From positions 1 through 15,774 of the forward strand of contig DEIA01000026.1 of NCBI GenBank assembly GCA_002352225.1: DNA of 15,774 nucleotides, in the 5' to 3' direction. Shown piece by piece: positions 6,954-14,015 of the stretch (position 1 is the stretch's first letter; every line of letters begins with the position of its first letter). The translations under genes and the position numbers were made by a program. The notes beneath the pieces are model-generated. The model was not told the DNA's origin, did not search any database, and was given only the letters and a program-made list of their open reading frames with translations. Origin of the DNA: Flammeovirgaceae bacterium UBA2786 (lineage in GTDB: Bacteria; Bacteroidota; Bacteroidia; Cytophagales; Cyclobacteriaceae).

Positions 6954-6961
6954 CAAATATA
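6954..6961 (-). promoter_or_regulatory. Candidate nqrF promoter, -7 element
   Basis: TATATTTG on the minus strand matches TAnnTTTG exactly and lies 27 bp before the nqrF start codon. The expected -33 TTG about 20 nt upstream is replaced by TGG/ATG, so it would be a half-consensus promoter. It lies between the terminator of the hom operon and nqrF, where an independent promoter is required. Confidence 0.45.
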
Positions 6962-7006
6962 GGAAGGGAAGTGAAAATCGCCCATGATATGAATACGAAA
7001 TGCCAT

Positions 7007-7044
7007 AAAAAATAAACTGGCAATAGTATGATTGCCAGTTTATT
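7007..7044 (-). terminator. Intrinsic terminator of the osmC-metY-metX-hom operon
   Basis: AATAAACTGGCAAT (7011-7024) and its exact reverse complement (7031-7044) form a perfect 14-bp stem with a 6-nt loop. On the minus strand the stem runs directly into further T residues (7010-7007). It lies 16 bp after the hom stop codon. Confidence 0.88.
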
Positions 7045-7060
7045 AGAAAAGACCGATTAC

Positions 7061-8287
7061 CTAAGCGGTTAACCGCTCAACCAATTCAGAAGCAGGAACG
7101 GCTTTCAGGTTAATTTCAGGCGCCAGAATTACGCTTACATTATCCCACCCGGCCCATTCTTTTAGCTTTTCTAAAGGCACACTGCCATGCAGGTTTTGAA
7201 ACCCGCCACCCTGGTAGCCGCCCTTAAAGGTTTCAAAGTCTTGCGGAGTAATAAGATTGCCTTGCGGAAAACTAACCACTGCATCTACCAGCACGTTATT
7301 CGAAAATGGCAGCCCATCGTTTTGGGCTATTTTTTTGTATTCGTAGCGATAGTTAAAGGTAAGGGCCGAGATATCGGATAACACAGCCGAGCCGGTAGGG
7401 TAGCTGCCCGCACCCTTACCAATAAACACCTGCTTTTCAGCGAAAGCGCCCTCTACTAAAACAGCATTGTATTCGTTGCGTACCGATGCCAGCATGTTAT
7501 CGGTTGGAATGTATTGCGGGGCAACAAACCCGAAAATCTCATCGCGGATTTTGTACGAACGGGCAACCAGTTTGATGGTAAGGTTGTTTTCGCGTGCGTA
7601 TTTCAAGTCGGTAGCGGATATTTTATCAATACCGATGTTGATAATGTTTTCGGGGCGAACAAAAACACCGAAGGTATGGGTAATAGCAATAGCCAATTTG
7701 AATTTAGGATCATACCCTTTTACATCCAGTGACGGATCGGTTTCGGCAAAGCCAAGTTCCTGAGCAGCCTTCAACGCTTCGGCATAATTCTTTCTTTCCT
7801 CAAAAACTTTGGTAAGAATATAGTTTGTTGAGCCGTTGAATATGCCCTCTATGCTGGTGATTAAATCATTGTCATAATATTCTTCCAGATTGCGAAGAAT
7901 TGGAATACTGCCGCATACTGCACCTTCGTATAAAATGGAACGATCGTAGGTTTTTTGAAGTTCGTAAATTTCTTCCAGGTGTTCGGCCAGCATTTTTTTA
8001 TTGGCGGTTACTACATGCTTTCCGTTTTCAACTGCCTTTTTTACAATCTCAAACGCAGCGTTGGCATCGTCAATCAGTTCTACCACCACATCTATTTCGG
8101 GGTCGTTCAGAATATCATCTGCGTTGTAAGTAAAGTATGATGCGTCTATGATGCGCGCCTTGTTACGATTCTTTACACAAAACTTTTTAATTTCTGCTTT
8201 TACTCCGTGGGTTTCATTCAACACATGATAAAGCCCTTGCCCTACGCAGCCAAACCCGAATACACCCAATTTCAAATTCTTTTTCAT
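7061..8287 (-). CDS. hom: Homoserine dehydrogenase
   Basis: The 408-residue enzyme reduces aspartate semialdehyde to homoserine with NAD(P)H, the branch point to methionine and threonine. Visible are the nucleotide-binding loop GFGCVGQG (11-18), TANKKM (94-99), the substrate segment NGSTNYIL (151-158) and the catalytic region ETDPSLDVKGYDPKFKL. In this region Glu182, Asp193 and Lys197 keep the spacing of the catalytic Glu/Asp/Lys of characterised enzymes. It is not fused to aspartate kinase, and no ACT domain is recognisable, so threonine feedback through an ACT domain is not expected. The start codon overlaps the metX stop by 4 bp (ATGA), indicating translational coupling. It is the last gene of the riboswitch-controlled operon, which points to a homoserine supply dedicated to methionine. 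A perfect 14-bp palindrome AGCGGTTAACCGCT lies over its last codons. Confidence 0.95.
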   Translation of the reverse strand: MKKNLKLGVFGFGCVGQGLYHVLNETHGVKAEIKKFCVKNRNKARIIDASYFTYNADDILNDPEIDVVVELIDDANAAFEIVKKAVENGKHVVTANKKMLAEHLEEIYELQKTYDRSILYEGAVCGSIPILRNLEEYYDNDLITSIEGIFNGSTNYILTKVFEERKNYAEALKAAQELGFAETDPSLDVKGYDPKFKLAIAITHTFGVFVRPENIINIGIDKISATDLKYARENNLTIKLVARSYKIRDEIFGFVAPQYIPTDNMLASVRNEYNAVLVEGAFAEKQVFIGKGAGSYPTGSAVLSDISALTFNYRYEYKKIAQNDGLPFSNNVLVDAVVSFPQGNLITPQDFETFKGGYQGGGFQNLHGSVPLEKLKEWAGWDNVSVILAPEINLKAVPASELVERLTA

Positions 8288-9330
8288 ACTAATGTTTCTT
8301 TCTTTATTTCTGCTTTTAAAAATTTTCTAACACTCTGTTTAAACTGATCGAACTCCACTAAAAAACCATCGTGTCCGTGCAGCGAGGTTAGCGTATCAAG
8401 TTTTGCTCCTGTAATATTCCGCGCAAGAAACTCCTGTTCCCGAATAGGAAACAATAAATCAGTATCAATGCCAATTACCCAGGTGCGGGCCGTTATGGCT
8501 GCCAATGCATGTTCTACACTTTGCCGGTTGCGCCCCACATTATGACTATCCATCATTTTGGTAAGAGTCCAATAAGAGAATGCATTAAACCGGTTAGCTA
8601 ACTTATGCCCCTGATACCGTTGATAAGAAGCAGCCCGGAAATCATCCGTTTTATCGCTTGTCTTTTCGCTTTGCGTTTGCAGAAAGGTATTGTATGTGCG
8701 AAACGAAATCATACCAATAGCCCGTGCCGTTTTCATTCCCTCTGCACCGGCACGGGCATCATCTTCTTTCCATGTGCTATCGGCTGCAATAGCCATGCGT
8801 TGGGCTTCATTAATGGCTATGCCCCATGGCGAATGGAATGCGTTTGTTGCAATAGGAATAATTCTTTCAAATACCTGCGGCTGAACGATGGCCCACTCTA
8901 ATACCTGTTGCCCCCCTAACGAGCCACCCAGCAACGTATGAATTTTTGAAATACCCAGGTGTTGCCTGAGCAAATCGAAACTCCTAACCACATCGCGGTT
9001 AGTTATTTCCGGAAAGGAATGATAAAAGGGCTTGCCTGTTTTTGGATTGATAGACAACGGCCCGGTTGAACCATAACATCCACCCAGCATGTTGGCACAG
9101 ATAATAAAATAATCGCGCGGATCGAAAGGAGTTCCTTCGGTGAATAAATCTTTCCACCAATCGGTAAAATCCGAGCTTCCTGTAAGGGCATGGCATATCC
9201 ACACCACATTACTGCGATCTTTATTAAGCTGGCCCAGTGTAGTGTACTTTAATTGGAAACCGGGGAGAATCCCCCCGGTTTCCAACAGGAACTCACTGGC
9301 AAAGTGAAATATCTGATCGGTCTTTAACAT
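8284..9330 (-). CDS. metX: Homoserine O-acetyltransferase
   Basis: The 348-residue alpha/beta-hydrolase-fold enzyme has the nucleophile elbow GGSLGGQ (Ser137), the oxyanion-region segment CHALTGSS (46-53), and the rest of the triad as Asp291 (GIDTDLLFP) and His320 (HGHDGFL). MetX transfers an acetyl group from acetyl-CoA to homoserine, making O-acetylhomoserine for MetY. Family members that use succinyl-CoA instead also exist, so acyl specificity is inferred from pairing with a MetY-type partner. The gene overlaps metY by one base (TAATG) and hom by four, so the three are translated as a coupled set. Confidence 0.94.
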   Translation of the reverse strand: MLKTDQIFHFASEFLLETGGILPGFQLKYTTLGQLNKDRSNVVWICHALTGSSDFTDWWKDLFTEGTPFDPRDYFIICANMLGGCYGSTGPLSINPKTGKPFYHSFPEITNRDVVRSFDLLRQHLGISKIHTLLGGSLGGQQVLEWAIVQPQVFERIIPIATNAFHSPWGIAINEAQRMAIAADSTWKEDDARAGAEGMKTARAIGMISFRTYNTFLQTQSEKTSDKTDDFRAASYQRYQGHKLANRFNAFSYWTLTKMMDSHNVGRNRQSVEHALAAITARTWVIGIDTDLLFPIREQEFLARNITGAKLDTLTSLHGHDGFLVEFDQFKQSVRKFLKAEIKKETLV

Positions 9331-10652
9331 TAAACTACTAATTCACTTGTAAATACTTTTTCAAATGCCTGCTCCAAATCGGCCTTGATATCATCGATAT
9401 GTTCAATGCCTACTGATATGCGCAACAGATTAGGCAATACACCAGCAGTAATCTGCTCTTCGGTAGAAAGCTGCTGATGCGTGGTTGCCGAAGGTTGAAT
9501 GATAAGGGTTTTGGCATCGCCCACATTGGCCAGGTGGCTAACTAATTTAAGGTTGTCAACCAGCTTGGTTGCATTCTCTTTTGTTCCTTTTACCGTAAAC
9601 GACAATACCGCACCAAAGCCATTACGCAAATATTTTTTGGCAAGCTTATGATAGGTACTGGATGGCAACCCCGGATAGTTTACGCTTTCTACGTTAGGGT
9701 TTTGCTCTAACCATTGTGCAAGGGCCAGGGCGTTATCCACTGAACGCTGTACGCGTAGCGATAATGTTTCAAGGCCTTGAATAAACAGGAATGAGTTAAA
9801 TGGACTAATGGCCGAACCAAAATCGCGTAAGCCTTCTACACGCGCACGAATGATGAAGGCAATGTTTGGCAAGCCTAAAGGATTGTTAAATCCAAACACA
9901 TCGCCAAACTTCAAGCCATGGTAGCCCTCAGAAGGTTCGCTGAATTGAGGAAACTTACCATTGTTCCAATTGTAGTTACCGCCATCTACAATAACACCAC
10001 CTATAGAAGTGCCATGACCACCAATCCACTTGGTAGCAGACGCAACCACTACATGGGCACCATGTTCTAACGGACGGAATAAATAACCACCGGCACCAAA
10101 TGTATTGTCAACTATTAAGGGCAGGTCATATTTTTTTGCCAAAGCGGCCAACGCCTCAAAATCGGGGATGTTGAAACCCGGGTTGCCTATAGTTTCCAGG
10201 TAAAGTGCTTTGGTTTTTTTGTCGATCAGTTTTTCAAATGCTTCTACTGTATCGCCTTCTGCAAACCGCACATCAATACCCAGGCGTTTAAATGCAACTT
10301 TAAATTGGTTGTACGTTCCGCCATAAAGAAATGAGGTGGAAACAAAATTGTCGCCAGCCTGCAATATGTTATTAAGGGCAATAAACTGAGCGGCCTGCCC
10401 AGAGGCAACGGCCAATGCAGCCACACCACCTTCCAATGCAGCAATGCGTTTTTCAAACACATCGGTAGTGGGGTTCATTAAGCGTGTGTAAATGTTACCA
10501 AACTCTTTTAGTGCAAATAAGTTGGCACCATGTTCTGAATTTTTGAACACGTAAGAAGTAGTTTGATATAAAGGCACAGCACGGGCTCCGGTTGTAGGAT
10601 CTGCTTCCTGGCCTGCATGTATTTGAAGAGTTTCGAATCTTGGTGTTGACAT
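9330..10652 (-). CDS. metY: O-acetylhomoserine sulfhydrylase (aminocarboxypropyltransferase)
   Basis: The 440-residue Cys/Met-metabolism PLP enzyme has the PLP lysine as Lys208 in VVVASATKWIGGHGTSIGG. Other family signatures are QTTSYVF (30-36), YTRLMNPT (55-62) near the phosphate-binding region, and IVDNTFGAGGY (180-190). The length and the internal insertion after the PLP lysine (NYNWNNGKFPQFSEPSEGYHGL region) fit the MetY type rather than the shorter cystathionine synthases and lyases. It replaces the acetyl group of O-acetylhomoserine with sulfide to make homocysteine. It follows osmC by 28 bp and its stop overlaps the metX start. Together with metX and hom it forms direct sulfhydrylation from aspartate semialdehyde to homocysteine. 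Confidence 0.95.
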   Translation of the reverse strand: MSTPRFETLQIHAGQEADPTTGARAVPLYQTTSYVFKNSEHGANLFALKEFGNIYTRLMNPTTDVFEKRIAALEGGVAALAVASGQAAQFIALNNILQAGDNFVSTSFLYGGTYNQFKVAFKRLGIDVRFAEGDTVEAFEKLIDKKTKALYLETIGNPGFNIPDFEALAALAKKYDLPLIVDNTFGAGGYLFRPLEHGAHVVVASATKWIGGHGTSIGGVIVDGGNYNWNNGKFPQFSEPSEGYHGLKFGDVFGFNNPLGLPNIAFIIRARVEGLRDFGSAISPFNSFLFIQGLETLSLRVQRSVDNALALAQWLEQNPNVESVNYPGLPSSTYHKLAKKYLRNGFGAVLSFTVKGTKENATKLVDNLKLVSHLANVGDAKTLIIQPSATTHQQLSTEEQITAGVLPNLLRISVGIEHIDDIKADLEQAFEKVFTSELVV

Positions 10653-10680
10653 AACAAATGTTTTAAAATTTATAATGATT

Positions 10681-11115
10681 TTAATTCAATGAAAAATTAA
10701 TAGGGGTGGTGTTGCGCAGGTTGTCATTTACCGGGCACCGGTTTTCAATTTCCTGCAGCCATTTTGTTTTTAGCGCCTCGTTAATGTTACTCTTGGTTTT
10801 TAATGACACGTTGAGGTTTTGATAGCCGGCCCGTTCGGTAAAAGAAGTGCCAAATAACCGGGCTGGGTTCAAATCGCCTTCAATATTGATTTGAAGATCT
10901 TTCAAATCGATATTCAGTTCTTTGGCAGTAATGTGCGCCACTACATTAATACAACCGGCATAACCGGCAAGAATGTATTCTACCGGGTTAGGTGCCTGGT
11001 TGGTGCCACCCAGTTCGGCAGGTTCATCTACTATTAATTTGAATCCACGCGTTTCAATTTCGGTACGCGCAGGAGTTTCGCTTTTTGAGTTTATAGAAAA
11101 TCTGAGATTAGACAT
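10681..11115 (-). CDS. osmC: OsmC/Ohr-family thiol peroxidase
   Basis: The 144-residue protein has the two conserved redox cysteines of the family: Cys55 in YILAGYAGCINVVAH and Cys127 in ENRCPVNDNL. The N-terminal strand-rich part and the central helix are typical. OsmC/Ohr proteins reduce organic hydroperoxides through these cysteines, but several subgroups are uncharacterised, so peroxidase activity is inferred. It is the first ordinary gene of the methionine operon. The position after a SAM riboswitch and a Cys-rich leader ORF suggests a link to thiol or sulfide chemistry, perhaps protecting or sensing reactive sulfur made during homocysteine synthesis. About 125 nt separate its ATG from the leader ORF stop. 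Confidence 0.88.
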   Translation of the reverse strand: MSNLRFSINSKSETPARTEIETRGFKLIVDEPAELGGTNQAPNPVEYILAGYAGCINVVAHITAKELNIDLKDLQINIEGDLNPARLFGTSFTERAGYQNLNVSLKTKSNINEALKTKWLQEIENRCPVNDNLRNTTPINFSLN

Positions 11116-11174
11116 GACTTAACGTTTTTTAATTGGTTGATAATTGAAATGAGGATGGAAACATAACCGTAACC

Positions 11175-11250
11175 GTGCCTGCCACAGGGCACAATCTTAG
11201 GTTAGTGTGCTGTTGGAAGCGCTACGCCTGGCCAACAAGCCTCAACAGCA
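11175..11250 (-). promoter_or_regulatory. Putative attenuation-type hairpins after the Cys-rich leader ORF
   Basis: On the minus strand TGCTGTTG (11250-11243), formed by the last Cys codons and the stop of the leader ORF, pairs perfectly with CAACAGCA (11215-11208). With one bulged C the stem extends by AGGC/GCTT to about 12 pairs. An alternative stem TGTTGG with CCAACA uses most of the same downstream arm, so the two are mutually exclusive. A further hairpin, GTGCC (11192-11188) with GGCAC (11179-11175), follows. No T-run follows, so the effect would be on translation or Rho-type termination rather than intrinsic termination. These are pairings seen by eye, not folded by computation. Confidence 0.45.
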
Positions 11251-11388
11251 ACAACACATACAACCCTTAATGCAAGGATTGCACATCAACGCAATAGTGA
11301 AACGAATGTGATTGAAAAACTGATCGAGTGAGTGCTTCAGGTTTTGAAATCCTGATCGCGCCTGGCGGATGGAAAGTTGATTTTTCAT
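11242..11388 (-). CDS. Cys/Met-rich 48-residue leader ORF between SAM riboswitch and osmC
   Basis: An ATG at 11388 opens 48 codons ending in TGA at 11244-11242. The product begins MKNQLSIRQARSGF and ends IALMCNPCIKGCMCCCC: residues 35-48 hold seven Cys (36, 39, 43, 45-48) and two Met (35, 44), with four Cys codons immediately before the stop. The start lies 8 nt after the P1 stem of the SAM riboswitch, so the riboswitch could control its translation. Cys runs just before a stop resemble regulatory leader peptides such as the polycysteine upstream ORFs described in mycobacteria; translation would slow when charged tRNA-Cys is scarce. The Cys codons form one arm of a downstream hairpin. The other possibility is a real small metal- or thiol-binding protein. 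I recognise no family, and it could still be a chance ORF. Confidence 0.55.
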   Translation of the reverse strand: MKNQLSIRQARSGFQNLKHSLDQFFNHIRFTIALMCNPCIKGCMCCCC

Positions 11389-11396
11389 TTTACTTT

Positions 11397-11520
11397 ACCG
11401 GTTTATAGTTCTCCTCGGCACCTTGCCGGGAGCAGGATTTAGCACCATTTTCCCCGATTTTCGGGGCGGTTGCTAGCGCTTCTCTGAGCCTGTGCTCTCC
11501 ACGCTTCTTTATAAATCGGT
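11397..11520 (-). ncRNA. SAM-I (S-box) riboswitch
   Basis: Read on the minus strand, the element has the conserved S-box cores AGAAGCGCUAGCAACC and GGUGCUAAAUCC. P1 pairs ACCGATTTATA (11520-11510) with TATAAACCGGT (11407-11397), one mismatch. P2 has AGCG/CGCU and GAGC/GCUC with kink-turn-like GA-rich internal loops. P3 is CCCCGA AAA UCGGGG. P4 is CGGCA AGG UGCCG with outer CUCC/GGAG. The pseudoknot is preserved by compensating change: loop CAGG pairs with CCUG of the P3-P4 junction where the usual pair is CUGG/CCAG. SAM-I binds S-adenosylmethionine and shuts off methionine synthesis genes. No intrinsic terminator follows, so control is probably translational, on the ORF starting 8 nt downstream. 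Confidence 0.93.
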
Positions 11521-11551
11521 TTTAGCAATTGCCTCACCGACTATGATGACA

Positions 11552-11583
11552 CAAACGTATAGTGGTTTGGTAGAGTTTCCAAA
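11552..11583 (-). promoter_or_regulatory. Promoter of the methionine operon (Bacteroidota type)
   Basis: TTTG (11583-11580) and TACGTTTG (11559-11552) on the minus strand match the Bacteroidota consensus exactly, with a 20-nt spacer. Transcription would start near 11545, about 25 nt before P1 of the riboswitch. A/T tracts at 11591-11616, including the palindrome TAAAAAATTTTTTA (11603-11616), lie just upstream and could act as an UP-like element. Confidence 0.75.
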
Positions 11584-11643
11584 CACAATCAAAAAAAATT
11601 GTTAAAAAATTTTTTACTGACGGATGTTAGTTAATTTCTGGCG

Positions 11644-12135
11644 CTACTTTGAAAACAGCACTTTAATTGATCGAATCTCCCGAATCCACCGGGCATGTCT
11701 TTTGTCGATTTGATTTACCAACCTGAACGGGCCTTCTCCTTTTGGAAGCGGTTTTCCATCTACATGGGTAGTTAACAAAACCAGATTTGAAGCGAATTCC
11801 GGATCTATTTCGGCAAGGGAGTAAACAACCTGGTAATTGTCAACGGCAGTAACCAACACATACTTTGTTAAGTTTTCGCCACGCAGGTTGCGGCCAAGTG
11901 TAACTCCGGCCGAATCCAACAAAACCGAAAGGGCCGTTCCCCGATACACATGTTCCTCTCCCTTTTGATCTTTTATTTTTATTTCTGCCACAGGATATTT
12001 TTCCAAATCTTTTATCGAAAGCTTTAAAACCCGGGTTACTTCTCCTTCAATGGTAATAAATTCCTGTGCGTAAGATGGGCCCATCAGTAATGCAACCGAG
12101 ATAAAAGCAAGGATCAGTATGCGTAATAATTTCAT
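11644..12135 (-). CDS. Secreted molybdopterin-oxidoreductase-fold (SUOX-like) protein without cysteine
   Basis: The protein is 163 residues. A Sec signal peptide (residues 1-23, hydrophobic LILAFISVALLMG, cleavage likely after SYA) precedes a single domain resembling the oxidoreductase molybdopterin-binding fold: FITIEGEVTRVLKLSIKDL, then YRGTALSVLLDSAGV, and the C-terminal GPFRLVNQIDKRHARWIREI. Catalytic members of the fold bind Mo through a conserved Cys; this protein contains no Cys at all, so a catalytic Mo centre of that kind is ruled out. It may bind a ligand or partner in the periplasm. It is the last gene of the cluster, 2 nt after the di-haem peroxidase gene, which suggests a shared periplasmic redox role (inference). 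Confidence 0.75.
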   Translation of the reverse strand: MKLLRILILAFISVALLMGPSYAQEFITIEGEVTRVLKLSIKDLEKYPVAEIKIKDQKGEEHVYRGTALSVLLDSAGVTLGRNLRGENLTKYVLVTAVDNYQVVYSLAEIDPEFASNLVLLTTHVDGKPLPKGEGPFRLVNQIDKRHARWIREIRSIKVLFSK

Positions 12136-12137
12136 AG

Positions 12138-13253
12138 CTAAGGTTTGTTGGTTTTATATTCCGGATCGGAAAACTCCGGATTGTTCAAAAAATCTGTGTC
12201 CGTTAACATCAGCATAAAGTTAACGATATCCTGTTTTTCTTCTGGTGTTAGCGCCAGGCTGTAAATCTGTTGTTCAGTAACTCCTGCAATAAACGGGCTT
12301 AGTGTAGCACTAGGTTTAATGTGATCGCTGTAATGGTCCAACACTTCGCGTAATGTTTTGAAGCGGCCATCATGCATATAAGGTCCGGTAACTTCAATAT
12401 TGCGCAATGTTGGCACCCGAAATCTTGCTCTGTCTTCCTGCATTCCGGTGAAGTCTTCGCGGCCAAAATCCAAAGGCACTTCGTCCAGGCCATTGTTGTG
12501 AAAGGTTTCTGAAAAGGTTTTAGGTATGCTATGGCAATGCAGGCAATTTCCACCACGCTGATTGGTGTCCATTCGCATCCCTCTCGAAAATAACAGAATG
12601 CCTCTACGTTCCGATTCTGTGGGCTGATAACTCCCGGTAAGGTACTGATCGTATTTTGAATTACCTGATATTAAGGTACGTTCAAACTGGGCCAGGGCTT
12701 TTACAATCCGATCGGCATTGATGTGGGGTGTTCCAAATGCTTTTTCGAAAAGTGAAGGATAGTTTTTAGAGGCATTTAGTTTACGACTGGAGGCTTCCAG
12801 CGATTGCCCCATTTCGTGTGGATCAGTTAATGGAACAACAGCCTGAGCTTCTAAACTGGTGGAGCGGCCATCCCAAAAAAAATTTTTTACCCAAAGCAGA
12901 TTTGAAAGCGACATTGAATTTCTGCGGGTAGGTGTACCATCAACACCTATGCTAAATTGCCGGTTATCGCTGAAGGCTAATGCTTGCTGGTGGCAGGAAG
13001 CACAGGAAATTTTATTGTTTGCTGATAATAGTTCTTCATAGAACAACTTTCGCCCCAAAGCAACTCCTTCCCGTGTTACAGGATTATCTTCAGGAATGGT
13101 AAACCGGCCACCAAAGTTTGCGGGGTATTTAAGTGGGTAGGGTTCGGGTTCAAAAAAGGTAAAAGCGCAGACCAGCGAGATAAAAAAAATACAGACCAGA
13201 ATAACTATCCCGGTCTGATTTTGCCATCCTTTTTGTTTTATACGCATCTGCAT
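12138..13253 (-). CDS. Di-haem cytochrome c peroxidase (CcpA/MauG family)
   Basis: The 371-residue protein has one N-terminal hydrophobic segment (about 15-34) acting as signal or membrane anchor, and two haem c sites, CASCH (84-88) and CLHCH (237-241). Family motifs FFWDGR (125-130) and PYMHDGRF (291-298) are present; Met293 of the latter would be the sixth ligand of the electron-transferring haem. Such enzymes reduce hydrogen peroxide in the periplasm with electrons from small cytochromes or quinol-linked donors; MauG-like relatives oxidise protein residues instead. The sequence does not decide between these. It lies 6 nt after fabG and 2 nt before the SUOX-like gene. Confidence 0.92.
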   Translation of the reverse strand: MQMRIKQKGWQNQTGIVILVCIFFISLVCAFTFFEPEPYPLKYPANFGGRFTIPEDNPVTREGVALGRKLFYEELLSANNKISCASCHQQALAFSDNRQFSIGVDGTPTRRNSMSLSNLLWVKNFFWDGRSTSLEAQAVVPLTDPHEMGQSLEASSRKLNASKNYPSLFEKAFGTPHINADRIVKALAQFERTLISGNSKYDQYLTGSYQPTESERRGILLFSRGMRMDTNQRGGNCLHCHSIPKTFSETFHNNGLDEVPLDFGREDFTGMQEDRARFRVPTLRNIEVTGPYMHDGRFKTLREVLDHYSDHIKPSATLSPFIAGVTEQQIYSLALTPEEKQDIVNFMLMLTDTDFLNNPEFSDPEYKTNKP

Positions 13254-13259
13254 TACCCG

Positions 13260-14006
13260 TTAGGTTAGCATTCCTCCATCAACCTGAATTACCTGCCCGG
13301 TGATATACGTAGAAAGATCAGAACCCAGAAACACGCAGGCATCAGCCACGTCTTCGGGTCTGCCACCGCGTTTCAAAGGAATTGCATCGCGCCAGCTTTG
13401 AACAGTTTTAGGATCGAGCACGGCCGTCATCTCGGTTTCAATAAATCCGGGGGCTACTGCGTTTGAACGGATGCCGCGAGAGCCTAATTCCAGGGCAACG
13501 GATTTAGTAAATCCAATAATACCGGCTTTAGATGCTGCGTAGTTGGCTTGCCCGGCATTGCCTTTAAGGCCTACTACCGAAGTCATATTAATAATAGAGC
13601 CACCCTTTTGTTTCATCATGGGTTTGGTGGCGGCTTTTACCGTATTGAAACACGATTTGAGGTTTACATTAATAACCTTATCCCACTGTTCTTCACTCAT
13701 GCGCAGCAACAAAGTATCTTGTGTAATGCCGGCATTGTTTATCAGAATATCCAGCGAACCAAACTCAGCCACAACATCGTTGATAAGTTTTTCGGCTTGT
13801 GCAAAGTCCGAGGCATCGGAACGATAACCTTTCGCTTTTATTCCTTTAGAGGCCAGCTCAGTCTCGAGCGCCAGCCCTTGTTCCACACTGGATAAGTAGG
13901 TGAAGGCTACGTTGGCACCTTGCTCGGCATATTTTAGTGCAATAGATCGCCCTATTCCTTTTGATGCTCCGGTAACAAGAACTGTTTTTCCTTTAAGTAA
14001 AGACAT
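13260..14006 (-). CDS. fabG: 3-oxoacyl-[acyl-carrier-protein] reductase
   Basis: The 248-residue classical short-chain dehydrogenase has the cofactor loop GASKGIG (13-19), NNAG (90-93), and catalytic Asn115, Ser143, Tyr156 and Lys160 in the arrangement YAASK. The segments NVNLKSCFNTVKAATKPMMKQKGGSIINMTSVVG and VAPGFIETEMT are typical of FabG. It reduces 3-oxoacyl-ACP with NADPH in fatty-acid elongation. It sits outside any fatty-acid cluster, in a row with a membrane protein and periplasmic redox genes, so it could be the housekeeping enzyme or a specialised paralogue; sequence similarity to FabG is strong enough to favour the former. Confidence 0.9.
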   Translation of the reverse strand: MSLLKGKTVLVTGASKGIGRSIALKYAEQGANVAFTYLSSVEQGLALETELASKGIKAKGYRSDASDFAQAEKLINDVVAEFGSLDILINNAGITQDTLLLRMSEEQWDKVINVNLKSCFNTVKAATKPMMKQKGGSIINMTSVVGLKGNAGQANYAASKAGIIGFTKSVALELGSRGIRSNAVAPGFIETEMTAVLDPKTVQSWRDAIPLKRGGRPEDVADACVFLGSDLSTYITGQVIQVDGGMLT

Positions 14007-14015
14007 GGATTGTAG

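Noticed and set aside
11337..11355. Hairpin TCAGG...CCTGA inside the leader ORF as riboswitch terminator
   Set aside because: The stem is 5 bp plus a mismatch and is not followed by a T-run, so it is not a credible intrinsic terminator.
11603..11616. TAAAAAATTTTTTA palindrome as terminator of the SUOX-like gene
   Set aside because: It has no GC pairs in the stem; an A/T tract upstream of the next promoter is a better explanation.
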